Shown here piece by piece: positions 45,881-54,463 of a DNA stretch of 64,000 nucleotides. Positions within the stretch are counted from its first letter, which is position 1. Each line of letters begins with the position of its first letter. The notes below the pieces were generated by a model. The model had not been told where the DNA came from, did not search any database, and saw nothing but the letters and a program-made list of their open reading frames with translations. The position numbers were made by a program, and so were the translations under genes. Origin of the DNA: Gp1-AA133 sp963850425 (GTDB taxonomy: Bacteria > Acidobacteriota > Terriglobia > Terriglobales > Acidobacteriaceae); contig CAWKLF010000008.1 in NCBI GenBank assembly GCA_963850425.1, positions 1 to 64,000 of the forward strand, given 5' to 3'.

Positions 45881-46169
45881 GCCTTCCTATGCGAGCCGCG
45901 CTGCCGCCGGCCAGACCCTGGATTTACACAGGATATCCACAGGGCCACAATTCGGGGTATGGGTGGGTCCTGCCACCTCAATATAAGTGACTCTATACAA
46001 TGGGCTTAGATTCCCTGAGACGGACGGCTGCGAACAACAGAAAATAACACAAGGTTAATATTTTGGCTACTGGCAACGCGAGTTCTGCCTGCGAATCCCT
46101 AAAAGATGCGAGAATTTGAGTGCCAACCAGCCGTCTCCGCGTCTACTGGCGCGGGGATGAAGAAATTTC
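45881..46169. other. 289-base intergenic region
   Basis: Between the CCA-adding enzyme and the gene at 46170 no ORF, tRNA or hairpin terminator is seen. It probably holds divergent promoters. A sequence TTTACACAGGATATCCACAGG (45934-45954) has DnaA-box-like words, but is not a convincing origin. Confidence 0.4.
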
Positions 46170-46646
46170 ATGCCCTCGACCCACAAGAAAGTGATCGTTC
46201 GGAAAATCGACCGCGATTCGATCTCCGGATACGTCTCGCCCACCAACTTTGTCCGCGAGGGCAAGCTCGAATTGCTGAACACCTCCGGCAATGTCGTGGG
46301 CATCGATCTGAAGGACATCAAGGGCGTCTACTTTGTGCGCGAGTTCGGTGACTCCGAATCGCTGCTGCGCAAAACCTTCACCAGCCGTCCGCGCACCGAG
46401 GGTCTGTGGGTACGCCTCAAGTTTAAGGACACTGAAGTTGTCGAAGGGCTCATGCCGAATGATCTCTCTCAGCAAATCGCCGAGGGATTTCTTCTGAATC
46501 CCCCGGACCTCCGCTCCAACACCCAGCGCATTTTTGTTCCTCGTACCGCCCTGGATTCCCTCACCGTCCTCGCCGTGATCGGCGGCACGCACCGTAAGCG
46601 GCGCCAGGCCGAGGATCAACTCCAGGTACCGATGTTCGGCGAATAG
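46170..46646 (+). CDS. hypothetical protein, 158 aa
   Basis: A soluble protein of 158 residues with no signal peptide. The pattern SGYVSPTNFVREGKLELLN, followed by GIDLKDIKGVYFVREFGD and GLWVRLKFKDTEVVEGLMPND, suggests small beta-barrel elements like those of nucleic-acid or cyclic-dinucleotide binding proteins. I do not recognise it as a named family. GGGGATGAAG lies 8-17 bases upstream of the ATG. It precedes lpxD on the same strand, separated by repeats. Confidence 0.7.
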   Translation: MPSTHKKVIVRKIDRDSISGYVSPTNFVREGKLELLNTSGNVVGIDLKDIKGVYFVREFGDSESLLRKTFTSRPRTEGLWVRLKFKDTEVVEGLMPNDLSQQIAEGFLLNPPDLRSNTQRIFVPRTALDSLTVLAVIGGTHRKRRQAEDQLQVPMFGE

Positions 46647-46652
46647 TCATGT

Positions 46653-46791
46653 AGCGCGGGCGCCCTCGCCCGCGAACTGCCGGCGTTGTCAGAACTTCCG
46701 CGAAAAGAACGAAATTAATTCCAAATTAGTTTATTCTCTCCGCCAGTCTTGAGCCTGCCTCAAGTATGGCGCGGGCGCCCTCGCCGCGAAA
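46653..46791. repeat. two copies of a GCGGGCGCCCTCGCCCGC palindrome
   Basis: Copies at about 46653-46676 and 46769-46791 share the sequence GCGCGGGCGCCCTCGCC followed by CGCGAA, each able to form a hairpin GCGGGCG-CCCT-CGCCCGC (the second copy one base short). They flank about 92 bases and lie between the hypothetical gene and lpxD. The sequence resembles REP-type intergenic elements. Confidence 0.65.
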
Positions 46792-46828
46792 GGTGTGGCA
46801 TTGGGCTCGCGTACAATCGCAGCATCCT

Positions 46829-47824
46829 ATGAAGCTTTCCAAACTCGCAAAAGCCCTGCAGGTAACCATAGAAAACGGCTCAGGCGAAACCGAAATCACC
46901 GGCGTTGCCGGCATTGATCAAGCCACCACGGGACAGATCACCTTCGTGGCCAATCCAAAATATGCCGCGGCCGCCAGGTCCACTCGCGCCTCGGCAGTCA
47001 TTGTGGCCGAAGATTTCCCCGCAAGTTCGGTTGCCCTGTTGCGTTCGAAGAATCCCTATCTCGCGTTCGCAAAAGCGATCGAGCTTTTTTATCAGCCGCC
47101 TCAGTACATCGCAGGGGTCCACCCAACCGCGGTAATTCACCCAACCAGCAAGGTCGGCGCGCACGCGCACATCGGTCCCTACGTAGTGATCGATCACGAC
47201 GTCACCATCGGCGCGCATGCCACCCTGCTGGCGCACGTGGTCATTTATCCGGGCGCGAAGATCGGCAACCATTTCTTCGCCCACGCGCACTCCGTGGTGC
47301 GGGAGCATTGCCGGATCGGAAACAATGTCATCCTGCAGAACGGCGTGGTGATTGGAGCTGACGGCTTCGGCTTCGCGAAAGACGATTCCGGCCGCTGGCA
47401 CAAGATCGTGCAGTCGGGCCCGGCCGTGCTTGAAGACAATGTGGAAGTGCAGGCCAATGCCTGCATCGATCGCGCCAGCGTGGGAGAAACCTACATCGCG
47501 AGCGGCGCGAAAATCGACAACCTCGTCCAGGTCGGTCACGGCTCAAGGGTCGGCGAGAACAGCCTGCTCTGCGCCCAGGCAGGCCTCGCAGGCTCAACCG
47601 ACATCGGAAAGAATGTAATCCTTGCAGGCCAGGTCGGCGTAGCCGGGCACTGCAAAATCGGCGACGGCGCCATCGCCACCGCCCAATCGGGAATCCCGAA
47701 CGACGTTCCCGCCGGCGCCGTGGTCAGCGGCTATCCGGCCATCGACAACAAGCTTTGGCTTCGTTGCTCGGCCATCTTCCATCGATTGCCAGAATTGATG
47801 AAAGCTCTTCGACAGAAACAGTAA
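46829..47824 (+). CDS. lpxD: UDP-3-O-acylglucosamine N-acyltransferase LpxD
   Basis: Adds the second acyl chain to UDP-acylglucosamine in lipid A synthesis. The 331-residue protein has an N-terminal uridine-binding domain (GVAGIDQATTGQITFVANPKY). The left-handed beta helix of hexapeptide repeats follows (HPTAVIHPTSKVGAHAHIGP, VTIGAHATLLAHVV), with the catalytic loop around HSVVREHCRIGNNV and GFGFAKDDSGRWHKIVQ, and a C-terminal helical extension. I chose ATG 46829. No other lpx genes are in the window. The gene implies a lipopolysaccharide-bearing outer membrane. Confidence 0.95.
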   Translation: MKLSKLAKALQVTIENGSGETEITGVAGIDQATTGQITFVANPKYAAAARSTRASAVIVAEDFPASSVALLRSKNPYLAFAKAIELFYQPPQYIAGVHPTAVIHPTSKVGAHAHIGPYVVIDHDVTIGAHATLLAHVVIYPGAKIGNHFFAHAHSVVREHCRIGNNVILQNGVVIGADGFGFAKDDSGRWHKIVQSGPAVLEDNVEVQANACIDRASVGETYIASGAKIDNLVQVGHGSRVGENSLLCAQAGLAGSTDIGKNVILAGQVGVAGHCKIGDGAIATAQSGIPNDVPAGAVVSGYPAIDNKLWLRCSAIFHRLPELMKALRQKQ

Positions 47825-47927
47825 GAACACGTCGAACCCCATCGCGCACCGTCTTCAAGGGTTCTTCCGGTCGCCACGAGCGTTACAGAAGCGGCGGGAG
47901 ACACGACAACGCACCGCGGCCCCGGAA

Positions 47928-48635
47928 TTAACTCTGGTATTCGCTGGGCAGAGCGCTGTTGATCACGCACCGCACTCGTTCCATCAGGCAGTCCCGGTCG
48001 CCGAACTCCGCGGGCGCAATCGGCTCGTGAAAAATCACCTTCACCGTGCCGGGCGAAATCTGAAATCGCGCTTTCGGCATCAGATCGTGTGTCCCCACAA
48101 TGGTGACCGGCACCACCGGAACCCCGCACTCCATGGCGAGATAGAACGGTCCCTTCTTGAACGGAAGCAACTTGCCGTCAAACGACCTCTTCCCTTCCAC
48201 GTAGATGGTCATGTTAATCCCCTGGCGTATCACACCGGCGGCTGCGTGTACCGCCGCAATCCCGGCATCGCGATTTCCGCGATCCACCGGCACCAGCGAT
48301 CCCATCCGCATGGTCTCCCCGAGAATCGGGTAGCTGAACAATTCCTTCTTCGCCATGACCGAGGTTCGCCGCGGAATCAAGGGCAGAAGAATGGGCGGAT
48401 CCAGGTTTGAGGTGTGGTTGGACATGAAAATGTAGGTGAGGGATGGATCGAGACTTTCCAGCCCGGACGCCTCAACTTTCACCCCTGCCATTTTCACGCC
48501 GGTCCACGCACCCCACATGCTGATGCGGTATAGAAAGCTGATGTCGCGCGTGAGAAAGGTCCACGGAAAACCGAGCAGCGCCGCCACCGGCAAAGCGAGC
48601 GACCAGAAGGCGAGCATCAGGACTGTCCGGATCAA
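47928..48635 (-). CDS. plsC: 1-acyl-sn-glycerol-3-phosphate acyltransferase PlsC
   Basis: Makes phosphatidic acid for phospholipids. The 235-residue protein has an N-terminal membrane helix and the acyltransferase motif NHTSNLD (the HX4D box). VEGKRSFDGKLLPFKKGPF is the glycerol phosphate-binding box and VPVVPVTIVGTHDLMPK the last motif. It starts with TTG 48635, close behind the M61 peptidase (6 bases); ATG 48617 is an alternative. It is the last gene of the mgtC-dapF-ldcA-mpl-peptidase-plsC run. Confidence 0.92.
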   Translation of the reverse strand: MIRTVLMLAFWSLALPVAALLGFPWTFLTRDISFLYRISMWGAWTGVKMAGVKVEASGLESLDPSLTYIFMSNHTSNLDPPILLPLIPRRTSVMAKKELFSYPILGETMRMGSLVPVDRGNRDAGIAAVHAAAGVIRQGINMTIYVEGKRSFDGKLLPFKKGPFYLAMECGVPVVPVTIVGTHDLMPKARFQISPGTVKVIFHEPIAPAEFGDRDCLMERVRCVINSALPSEYQS

Positions 48636-48641
48636 GGCCGC

Positions 48642-50456
48642 TTAATCTCCCGTGAGCTGCGCTTCGCCCTTCAGCCACGCGGCCCGGCGGGCGCGCTGCT
48701 GAGTCGTGACATTGTCCACATCTTTCACGTCAAACTCAACTTGTTCCCACGATCCGACCTTCCACTGAATCTCGCGTTCCACGCCACGATGGCGAATGCG
48801 TGCCCGGATGATGTCTCCCGGGCGCAGTTCGCCAAGTCGTCGTTCAAAATCTGACGCGACCGCACGCCCGTTAAGCGCAATCACTTCGTCGCCCGTACTT
48901 AAGCCGGCGCGTTCTGCCTCGCTTCCCCCACGTACGCGGAGCACGGAGGGCGCGGCATCAAAATTATGAGCCGCGACGAAGCCCGTGTCGGCCACCGTAG
49001 AACGACGCGCCACTACGCGCAAACCGACTGCCTTGAAGAAGTCATCCCACGGGATTTCATCCAGCCCTGCAACATATTTCGCAAAAAACATGGACAGATC
49101 CCCGTGAGAAACGCTTTCCGCGGCACTGCGTACACCCTCCGAGTCCGGAAAGAACTTGTCCTGCTTCGCATAGTTCTCGTTCATCCACTGAAACACGTTC
49201 CGGAGAGAAGCCTTCCCCTGGCTGGCGTCGCGAACCTGGAGATCCAGAATCAACCCCAGTAACTCCCCCTTGTTGTAGTAAGAAATGCTGCGCTCAGCTT
49301 CGCGATAATACGGATACTTTTCCAGCCACGCATCCAGGCTCGAGACTTCCGCGGATTGCGTCAGGTGCGCGGGCCGCTCCTGGAGTTCGGTAATCTGCTC
49401 GCCCAGCTTCCGCAGAAAGCCTGCCTCATCCAGCAACCCCGCTCGCAGCAGAATGATGTTTTCGGCCGTGCTGGTCACGCCTTCGCTGAACCACAAAGCG
49501 CGCGTGTAATTTTCCTTGCTGTAATCGATGGGTTCAAGAGACTGCGGGCGGATGCGCTTTACGTTCCACAAATGAAAGAACTCGTGAGCCGTCACCCCGT
49601 TCAGTGCTGCCGGATTCTCCCGCACGCTCTGCGCGTTGACATCGATGGCGGTGGAGTAGGCATGCTCCATGCCGCCTCCGCCTGGCCCCCGTGGAAAGTG
49701 GTAAATGAAGATGTAAGTCTGGAACGGCCGATCCTCCATCCAACCAGTAGCCGCCGTCACGATGCGCTGCAGGTTAGCCGCAATCCTCTGCATGTCGTAG
49801 TCGGCAGGATCTGCGTCGACCACCACCCGGTAGTGCCCTCCGCCCGCATCGAAATCGGCTTCCTTAAATGTCCCAATCTCTACCGGGGCATCCACCAGTC
49901 GATCGTAATTTTCGGCAAGGAAGGCGTTGCCTTCCGAAGCGAGCGGGGTCGCAAATTTCCAGCCTGTGGGAACATTTACAAATTGCAGGCGAACCTTCGC
50001 AGCCCGGGCCTCGGGCGCATACATCAGAATTTCCGCGAGATTCAAGAATGCATGGTTCGTGTTGAGCTGCGCGCCGTAGGGTCCAGGGAGGGCGGCCAGG
50101 ATCTCGTACTCAACGACCGCGCCATTTTGCGCTTCATCAACTTCCCAGGTCGTCTTATCCATGGAGCGAACGGCGAGCGCCTCTCCCGAACGACCCTTGG
50201 CGCGCACCCACGTAATGTATTGCGCAAAGTCGCGAACCTGGTACAACGCATTCCACACCGGAAGTTGCACGCGCCGCTGCGCCTCGCCGGCAGGCAATTC
50301 CATCTGGACACGCACCAGATGATTCTGATACCCGGCGAGAGACACGGTGTAGCGCATTTCCGCCGTGCTGGAATTCTCACCATAGAAAAGGGTGGAATGG
50401 GCACACGTCCATCCCAGGAGAACCAACGCCAACCAGGTTCCCCGCACCTTGCTCAT
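48642..50456 (-). CDS. M61 family metallopeptidase with PDZ domain
   Basis: A 604-residue exported metallopeptidase. A signal peptide (about 1-22) is followed by a beta-sandwich domain, then the M61 catalytic part. This includes GPGGGGMEHAYST and HEFFHLWNVKRIRP, where HEFFH is the zinc-binding HExxH and the downstream Glu lies in WFSEGVTS. A PDZ domain (about 500-575, VLRVRGGSEAERAGLSTGDEVI) completes it. M61 peptidases (glycyl aminopeptidase type) act on peptides in the periplasm or outside. It overlaps mpl by 4 bases, so it may cleave peptides released from cell-wall turnover. Confidence 0.9.
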   Translation of the reverse strand: MSKVRGTWLALVLLGWTCAHSTLFYGENSSTAEMRYTVSLAGYQNHLVRVQMELPAGEAQRRVQLPVWNALYQVRDFAQYITWVRAKGRSGEALAVRSMDKTTWEVDEAQNGAVVEYEILAALPGPYGAQLNTNHAFLNLAEILMYAPEARAAKVRLQFVNVPTGWKFATPLASEGNAFLAENYDRLVDAPVEIGTFKEADFDAGGGHYRVVVDADPADYDMQRIAANLQRIVTAATGWMEDRPFQTYIFIYHFPRGPGGGGMEHAYSTAIDVNAQSVRENPAALNGVTAHEFFHLWNVKRIRPQSLEPIDYSKENYTRALWFSEGVTSTAENIILLRAGLLDEAGFLRKLGEQITELQERPAHLTQSAEVSSLDAWLEKYPYYREAERSISYYNKGELLGLILDLQVRDASQGKASLRNVFQWMNENYAKQDKFFPDSEGVRSAAESVSHGDLSMFFAKYVAGLDEIPWDDFFKAVGLRVVARRSTVADTGFVAAHNFDAAPSVLRVRGGSEAERAGLSTGDEVIALNGRAVASDFERRLGELRPGDIIRARIRHRGVEREIQWKVGSWEQVEFDVKDVDNVTTQQRARRAAWLKGEAQLTGD

Positions 50457-51895
50457 GCTTTCGCGGATGCCTCCAGAGAATTCTTGTTGCCGGACGCCTG
50501 CACTTTCAACCGGGCTGGAAGTTTCTCATAGATGCCGTCAAAGCCGCCATTAGAGAGAATGGCGACCACATCCCCCGAACGAAGTTCCGGAGCGATCACC
50601 TGCACAATGCCATCAGCGCCGGAAATAATGCGCGCCCGTTTTCCGCGTGCTTGCAGATCGGCGCCCACCGCCATCAGATCGAGCCGCTCTGCCGCGGGAA
50701 TGGAATCGGACTTGAATACTCCTGCCACGATGACTTCATCGGCCAAGGCCAGACTGTTCGCCAGTTCATGCTGAAAGACATTCCGGCGGAGCGTGTTCGA
50801 ACGCGGCTCGAGAATCACCCACAGGCGCGACCCCGGAAACCGCGAGCGCAGCGCAGTAAGCGTTCCCGCAATCGCGGTTGGATGGTGCGCGAAGTCGTCG
50901 ATAATCGTGATCCCGTTGACCTGGGCCTTCACTTCCAGACGCCGCTTCACGCTGCGGAATGTACGCAGTGCTTTCTGAATCTCCGCCACATCAATCCCGC
51001 AGCCCGCAGCCATCGCTGCCGCCGCGGTCGCATTGCACACGTTATATTCCCCCGCCAGCCCAAAATCGAAGTCCGCCCACCGCTCACCCTCGCGCAGAAC
51101 AGTCCACGAAGTTCGCGTCGGCTCGAAGCGCAGATCCGTAATTCGCCATTTCGCCTTCGCGCTCAAGCCGTAGCGCTCAACCGGGCAGAACGCCTTCGCA
51201 ATGCAACGTTCCACGCTGGCTCCCGTATCGATCGCCACGATTCGCCCTCGGCGCGGCACCAGGTTCACCAGCCGTTTGAACGATGTTTCCACCGCATCCA
51301 AATCTTTATAGATATCGGCATGGTCAAACTCCACCGACGTGAGCACGACCGCATCCGGAAAGTAATGCAGGAACTTCGGGCCCTTGTCGAAGAAAGCTGT
51401 GTCGTACTCGTCACCTTCCAGGATGAAATGCTTGCCGCTGCCGAGCGCAAAGCTTGAGCCGAAATTTTCCGCGATGCCACCGATCAAAAACGAAGGCTGC
51501 TTTCCTGCCGAATGAAAAATCCATGAGAGCATCGACGTGGTCGTGGTCTTGCCATGCGTGCCTGCCACCACGATCACTTCTTTTCCCCGCAAGAATTCAT
51601 CGTGCAGAATCTGCGGCAGCGAGCAAAACGGAATCCTCTCGTCCAGCACGTATTCCAGTTCGGGATTTCCTCGCGAGATCGCATTGCCTACCACCACAAG
51701 ATCTGGGTGCGGCTGAAGGTTGCGCGCATCAAATGGCTGCGCCACTCGAATTCCCAACGACGCCAGCAAATCCGACATGGGCGGATACGCCGCCGCATCC
51801 GATCCTGTCACCCGAAAACCGCGCTCGTTCAGCATCCCCGCAAGCGACGCCATCGCCGTCCCGCAAATGCCGATCAAATGAATGTGCTTGGCCAT
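50453..51895 (-). CDS. mpl: UDP-N-acetylmuramate:L-alanyl-gamma-D-glutamyl-meso-diaminopimelate ligase Mpl
   Basis: Recycles the murein tripeptide by joining it to UDP-MurNAc. The protein (480 residues from ATG 51895; a TTG at 51901 is also in frame) is a Mur ligase. It has an N-terminal HLIGICGTAMASLAGML fold, the ATP site GTHGKTTTTSM (about 112-122), the VLTSVEFDHADIYKDL block, and the C-terminal FDDFAHHP-like IDDFAHHPTAIAGTL. The wording HIHLIGICGTAMASLA is typical of Mpl rather than MurC. It overlaps the M61 gene by 4 bases and lies beside ldcA and dapF. Confidence 0.92.
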   Translation of the reverse strand: MAKHIHLIGICGTAMASLAGMLNERGFRVTGSDAAAYPPMSDLLASLGIRVAQPFDARNLQPHPDLVVVGNAISRGNPELEYVLDERIPFCSLPQILHDEFLRGKEVIVVAGTHGKTTTTSMLSWIFHSAGKQPSFLIGGIAENFGSSFALGSGKHFILEGDEYDTAFFDKGPKFLHYFPDAVVLTSVEFDHADIYKDLDAVETSFKRLVNLVPRRGRIVAIDTGASVERCIAKAFCPVERYGLSAKAKWRITDLRFEPTRTSWTVLREGERWADFDFGLAGEYNVCNATAAAAMAAGCGIDVAEIQKALRTFRSVKRRLEVKAQVNGITIIDDFAHHPTAIAGTLTALRSRFPGSRLWVILEPRSNTLRRNVFQHELANSLALADEVIVAGVFKSDSIPAAERLDLMAVGADLQARGKRARIISGADGIVQVIAPELRSGDVVAILSNGGFDGIYEKLPARLKVQASGNKNSLEASAKA

Positions 51896-51907
51896 TTCCA
51901 ATCCCGT

Positions 51908-52870
51908 TTATCCAGGCTGAGTTGCCGCTTCCAGTATCTTAAGCGTCACTTGCCCGCCATTCACGCGGAGACTCGCCCGCACTCCAATCGGAAGGGTGAT
52001 GTTCTTCCGGGTCACGTGCCCGGAGCGCAGTCCATACGCAACCGGAATCCCCATGTCCCCTACGATGCGCAGCACCACTTCTTGCAGCGTGTACCCCTGA
52101 TTGTTGCTCTGCGCGCAGTCCAACATCTCCCCGAACACGATGCCCTTCACGCCCCGCAGCTTCCCCGCGAGCTTCAACTGCATCAGCATCCGATCGACCT
52201 GGTAAGGCTTGGCATTCACGTCTTCCATGAACAGGATGGTGTCGTTCGTGTGGATGTCGTGCGGGGTACCAAGTGCCGCGACCAGGATGGACAGGCAGCC
52301 TCCATACAGAACTCCTTCCGCCGTTCCATCCACCAGCCCCATGGCTCCCGAATCCGCAGCCGACGTGATTTCCCAGTTGTCAGCGCCCGTCAATGCGGCC
52401 TGCCATGAGGCCAGATCGACGCCTTCCTGGTGAGCGAAATCTTTGGTGACCATTGGTCCGTGAAAGGTCACAAAGCGTGCCGAATCCGCAAAACAGGTGA
52501 GCAGCGTGGTGACGTCGCTGTATCCGCAAAAGATTTTGGGATGTCCGGCGATCTTCGCTGGATCCAGCTCCCCCAGCAGATAATTCGCTCCATAGCCGCC
52601 GCGTGCGCACACGATCGCACGAACTTCGTCGCGGCTGAACATTTCCTCGAGCTCTCGCGCCCGGCGGTTCGCCGACCCGGCAAAATACAGATCCTGTTCG
52701 AGAATGGACGGCAGATAAAAAGGCGTATACCCGAGTCGACGAAGCTCCTCGCAACCCTGCTCCAGCAACTCGCGCTTGATGTTGCTGGCCGGAGCGACGA
52801 TGCCCACCATGTCTCCCGCTTTCAGAGCCGGAGGCTTCAGGCGCGTTGTCGGAGGTGCGGAATCTTTCAA
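51908..52870 (-). CDS. ldcA: LD-carboxypeptidase (peptidase family S66)
   Basis: Cuts the terminal D-alanine from the murein tetrapeptide to give the tripeptide substrate of Mpl. The 320-residue protein has VGIVAPASNI, CARGGYGANYLL, and the nucleophile motif FCGYSDVTTLL (catalytic Ser in YSD). MEDVNAKPYQVDRML and a late GLRSGHVTRKNITLP block carry the Glu and His of the Ser-Glu-His triad. It begins with TTG 52870, preceded by AGGATGAGG. It lies 12 bases upstream of mpl and 9 bases downstream of dapF. No signal peptide is seen, so it should be cytoplasmic. Confidence 0.92.
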   Translation of the reverse strand: MKDSAPPTTRLKPPALKAGDMVGIVAPASNIKRELLEQGCEELRRLGYTPFYLPSILEQDLYFAGSANRRARELEEMFSRDEVRAIVCARGGYGANYLLGELDPAKIAGHPKIFCGYSDVTTLLTCFADSARFVTFHGPMVTKDFAHQEGVDLASWQAALTGADNWEITSAADSGAMGLVDGTAEGVLYGGCLSILVAALGTPHDIHTNDTILFMEDVNAKPYQVDRMLMQLKLAGKLRGVKGIVFGEMLDCAQSNNQGYTLQEVVLRIVGDMGIPVAYGLRSGHVTRKNITLPIGVRASLRVNGGQVTLKILEAATQPG

Positions 52871-52879
52871 AGCCTCATC

Positions 52880-53659
52880 CTACACAAAGAATCTTCCTTC
52901 GCAGATCAGCTGCGCGGGCCCGCGTAGAAACACTTCCTGCTCGAAGCGAACCGTTTGCCGGCCGCCCGCCGCATGCACCACGACCGGGGATTGGGTGTGC
53001 CCGCGGGTGATAGCGGCAACGGCCGCTGCGCAGGAACCGGTGCCGGAAGACTGGGTTTCCCCTACCCCGCGCTCAAAGAATCGTACTCCTATATTGCTTT
53101 TATCTTTAACGAGAACCAGCTCAACGTTAACCCCCTGCTTGAAGATCACATTTCCCTGTATCTCCGCCGCGCGCGTGCGCCAGTCCGGCCACAATTCTGG
53201 AAGAAACACCACGAAGTGTGGATTCCCCATCGAGACCGGAATGCCCTTCACCTCGCCAAACGAAGTCGCGATGCCGATCTCATTCTCAACCGCCGGCACG
53301 CCCATCGCAGTTTCGAACTCCGCCACATTCCCTCTGCGCGCAATCAGCGTGCAAGTCTTCATCCCCGCACCCGTGCGAATCCTCACCGTCTCCTTCCGAG
53401 ACTCCGCGCACAGGCAAGCCGCCACACACCGGGTGCCGTTGCCTGAGATCTCCGCCTCCGAGCCATCCGCATTCACCAGTCGCGCCTCAACGTCCGCATC
53501 CTTGGCGGGGAACAGCCACTCCACGCCATCCGCCCCCACCCCATTGTGGCGATCGCAAATGCGCAAGGTTATCTCTTTTAGCTGATTTGGGACGAGCGTA
53601 CCGTCGACAATCAGGAAGTCATTGCCGCACGCGCTGGCCTTCGTGAAAGCGATCTCCAT
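52880..53659 (-). CDS. dapF: diaminopimelate epimerase DapF
   Basis: Converts LL- to meso-diaminopimelate for peptidoglycan and lysine. The 259-residue protein has the two catalytic cysteines in GNGTRCVAAC and SSGTGSCAAAVAA. KASACGNDFLIVDG at the start and GNPHFVVFLPEL are further family blocks. It is somewhat shorter than typical DapF. It starts at ATG 53659, 10 bases after mgtC, and is followed by ldcA and mpl, all concerned with the same diaminopimelate-containing peptide. Confidence 0.94.
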   Translation of the reverse strand: MEIAFTKASACGNDFLIVDGTLVPNQLKEITLRICDRHNGVGADGVEWLFPAKDADVEARLVNADGSEAEISGNGTRCVAACLCAESRKETVRIRTGAGMKTCTLIARRGNVAEFETAMGVPAVENEIGIATSFGEVKGIPVSMGNPHFVVFLPELWPDWRTRAAEIQGNVIFKQGVNVELVLVKDKSNIGVRFFERGVGETQSSGTGSCAAAVAAITRGHTQSPVVVHAAGGRQTVRFEQEVFLRGPAQLICEGRFFV

Positions 53660-53669
53660 AGGCCCCGGA

Positions 53670-54377
53670 TCACTCGTGTTCGACGGAGCCCAGCGAAGCC
53701 ACCGTAGAGAAGACTGTCGATTGGTGCAGCAGGAGATTGATGCGCTGATGGTCTTCGTGCGAGCCGTCGATTGCGAACATCACGCGCACATGCCCAGCTT
53801 CGCCCGCCACGCGCACATTCTGCATGCAGGCATGCGCTTCATCCAGGGTGCGGTTCGTTTCAATTAAGATGCTTTCCGCGCTCGCCCCCGTCACCTCGTA
53901 GGTCACCATCGCGGACCGCATTGCAAATCGTCGCTCCAGGTTCCCCAGCACCGCGAGAGCGAGCAGGATTACGATCGTCGCAAAAATCGCCGTGATGTAG
54001 AGTCCCCCGCCAGTCGCCATCCCCACCGAAGCCACCACGAACAGCGTAGCCGCCGTGGTCAGCCCTACTACCGAGCCACGCGCATGCAGAATCGATCCCG
54101 CGCCGATAAACCCGATTCCAGGAATGATCTGCGCCGCCACCCGCGTATGGTCCCCGCCCATGCTTCCCGCAAGTTGATCGGACAGCACCGTAAACATCGC
54201 CGACCCGAAGCAGATGAACATGTTGGTCCGCAGTCCGGCCGGCTTGTGGCGGAGCTGCCGCTCCAGCCCGATCAGTCCTCCCAGGATCGCCGCCACCACC
54301 AGGCGAACGATGGCGGTCGAAAGCACGTTTCCCATCCGCGAACCGATTGCGCCCATGGTGCTGTGAATGTCCAACAT
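53670..54377 (-). CDS. MgtC/SapB family membrane protein
   Basis: A 235-residue protein with an N-terminal set of four or five membrane helices (about 20-140). The family signature GLIGLERQLRHKPAGLRTNMFICFGSAMF is present (split here over the first two helices), with GIGFIGAGSILHARGSVVGLTTAATLF. The C-terminal soluble domain (about 155-235, ACT-like) carries VRVAGEAGHVRVMFAIDG. MgtC proteins modulate F-type ATP synthase and growth at low magnesium; SapB is of unknown function. It begins at ATG 54377 and heads the dapF run. Confidence 0.9.
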   Translation of the reverse strand: MLDIHSTMGAIGSRMGNVLSTAIVRLVVAAILGGLIGLERQLRHKPAGLRTNMFICFGSAMFTVLSDQLAGSMGGDHTRVAAQIIPGIGFIGAGSILHARGSVVGLTTAATLFVVASVGMATGGGLYITAIFATIVILLALAVLGNLERRFAMRSAMVTYEVTGASAESILIETNRTLDEAHACMQNVRVAGEAGHVRVMFAIDGSHEDHQRINLLLHQSTVFSTVASLGSVEHE

Positions 54378-54463
54378 AGGTGGAAACGCTTAGGCGAGTG
54401 GATTTTATCACTGGAAAATCGCTGTCCCGGCAGTGCGAATCCCGATGCCATTAACCTGCATGG

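Noticed and set aside
45930..45960. DnaA-box-like words near TTTACACAGGATATCCACAGG
   Set aside because: Only imperfect matches to the 9-base box and no dnaA, dnaN or AT-rich unwinding region nearby; not a credible origin.
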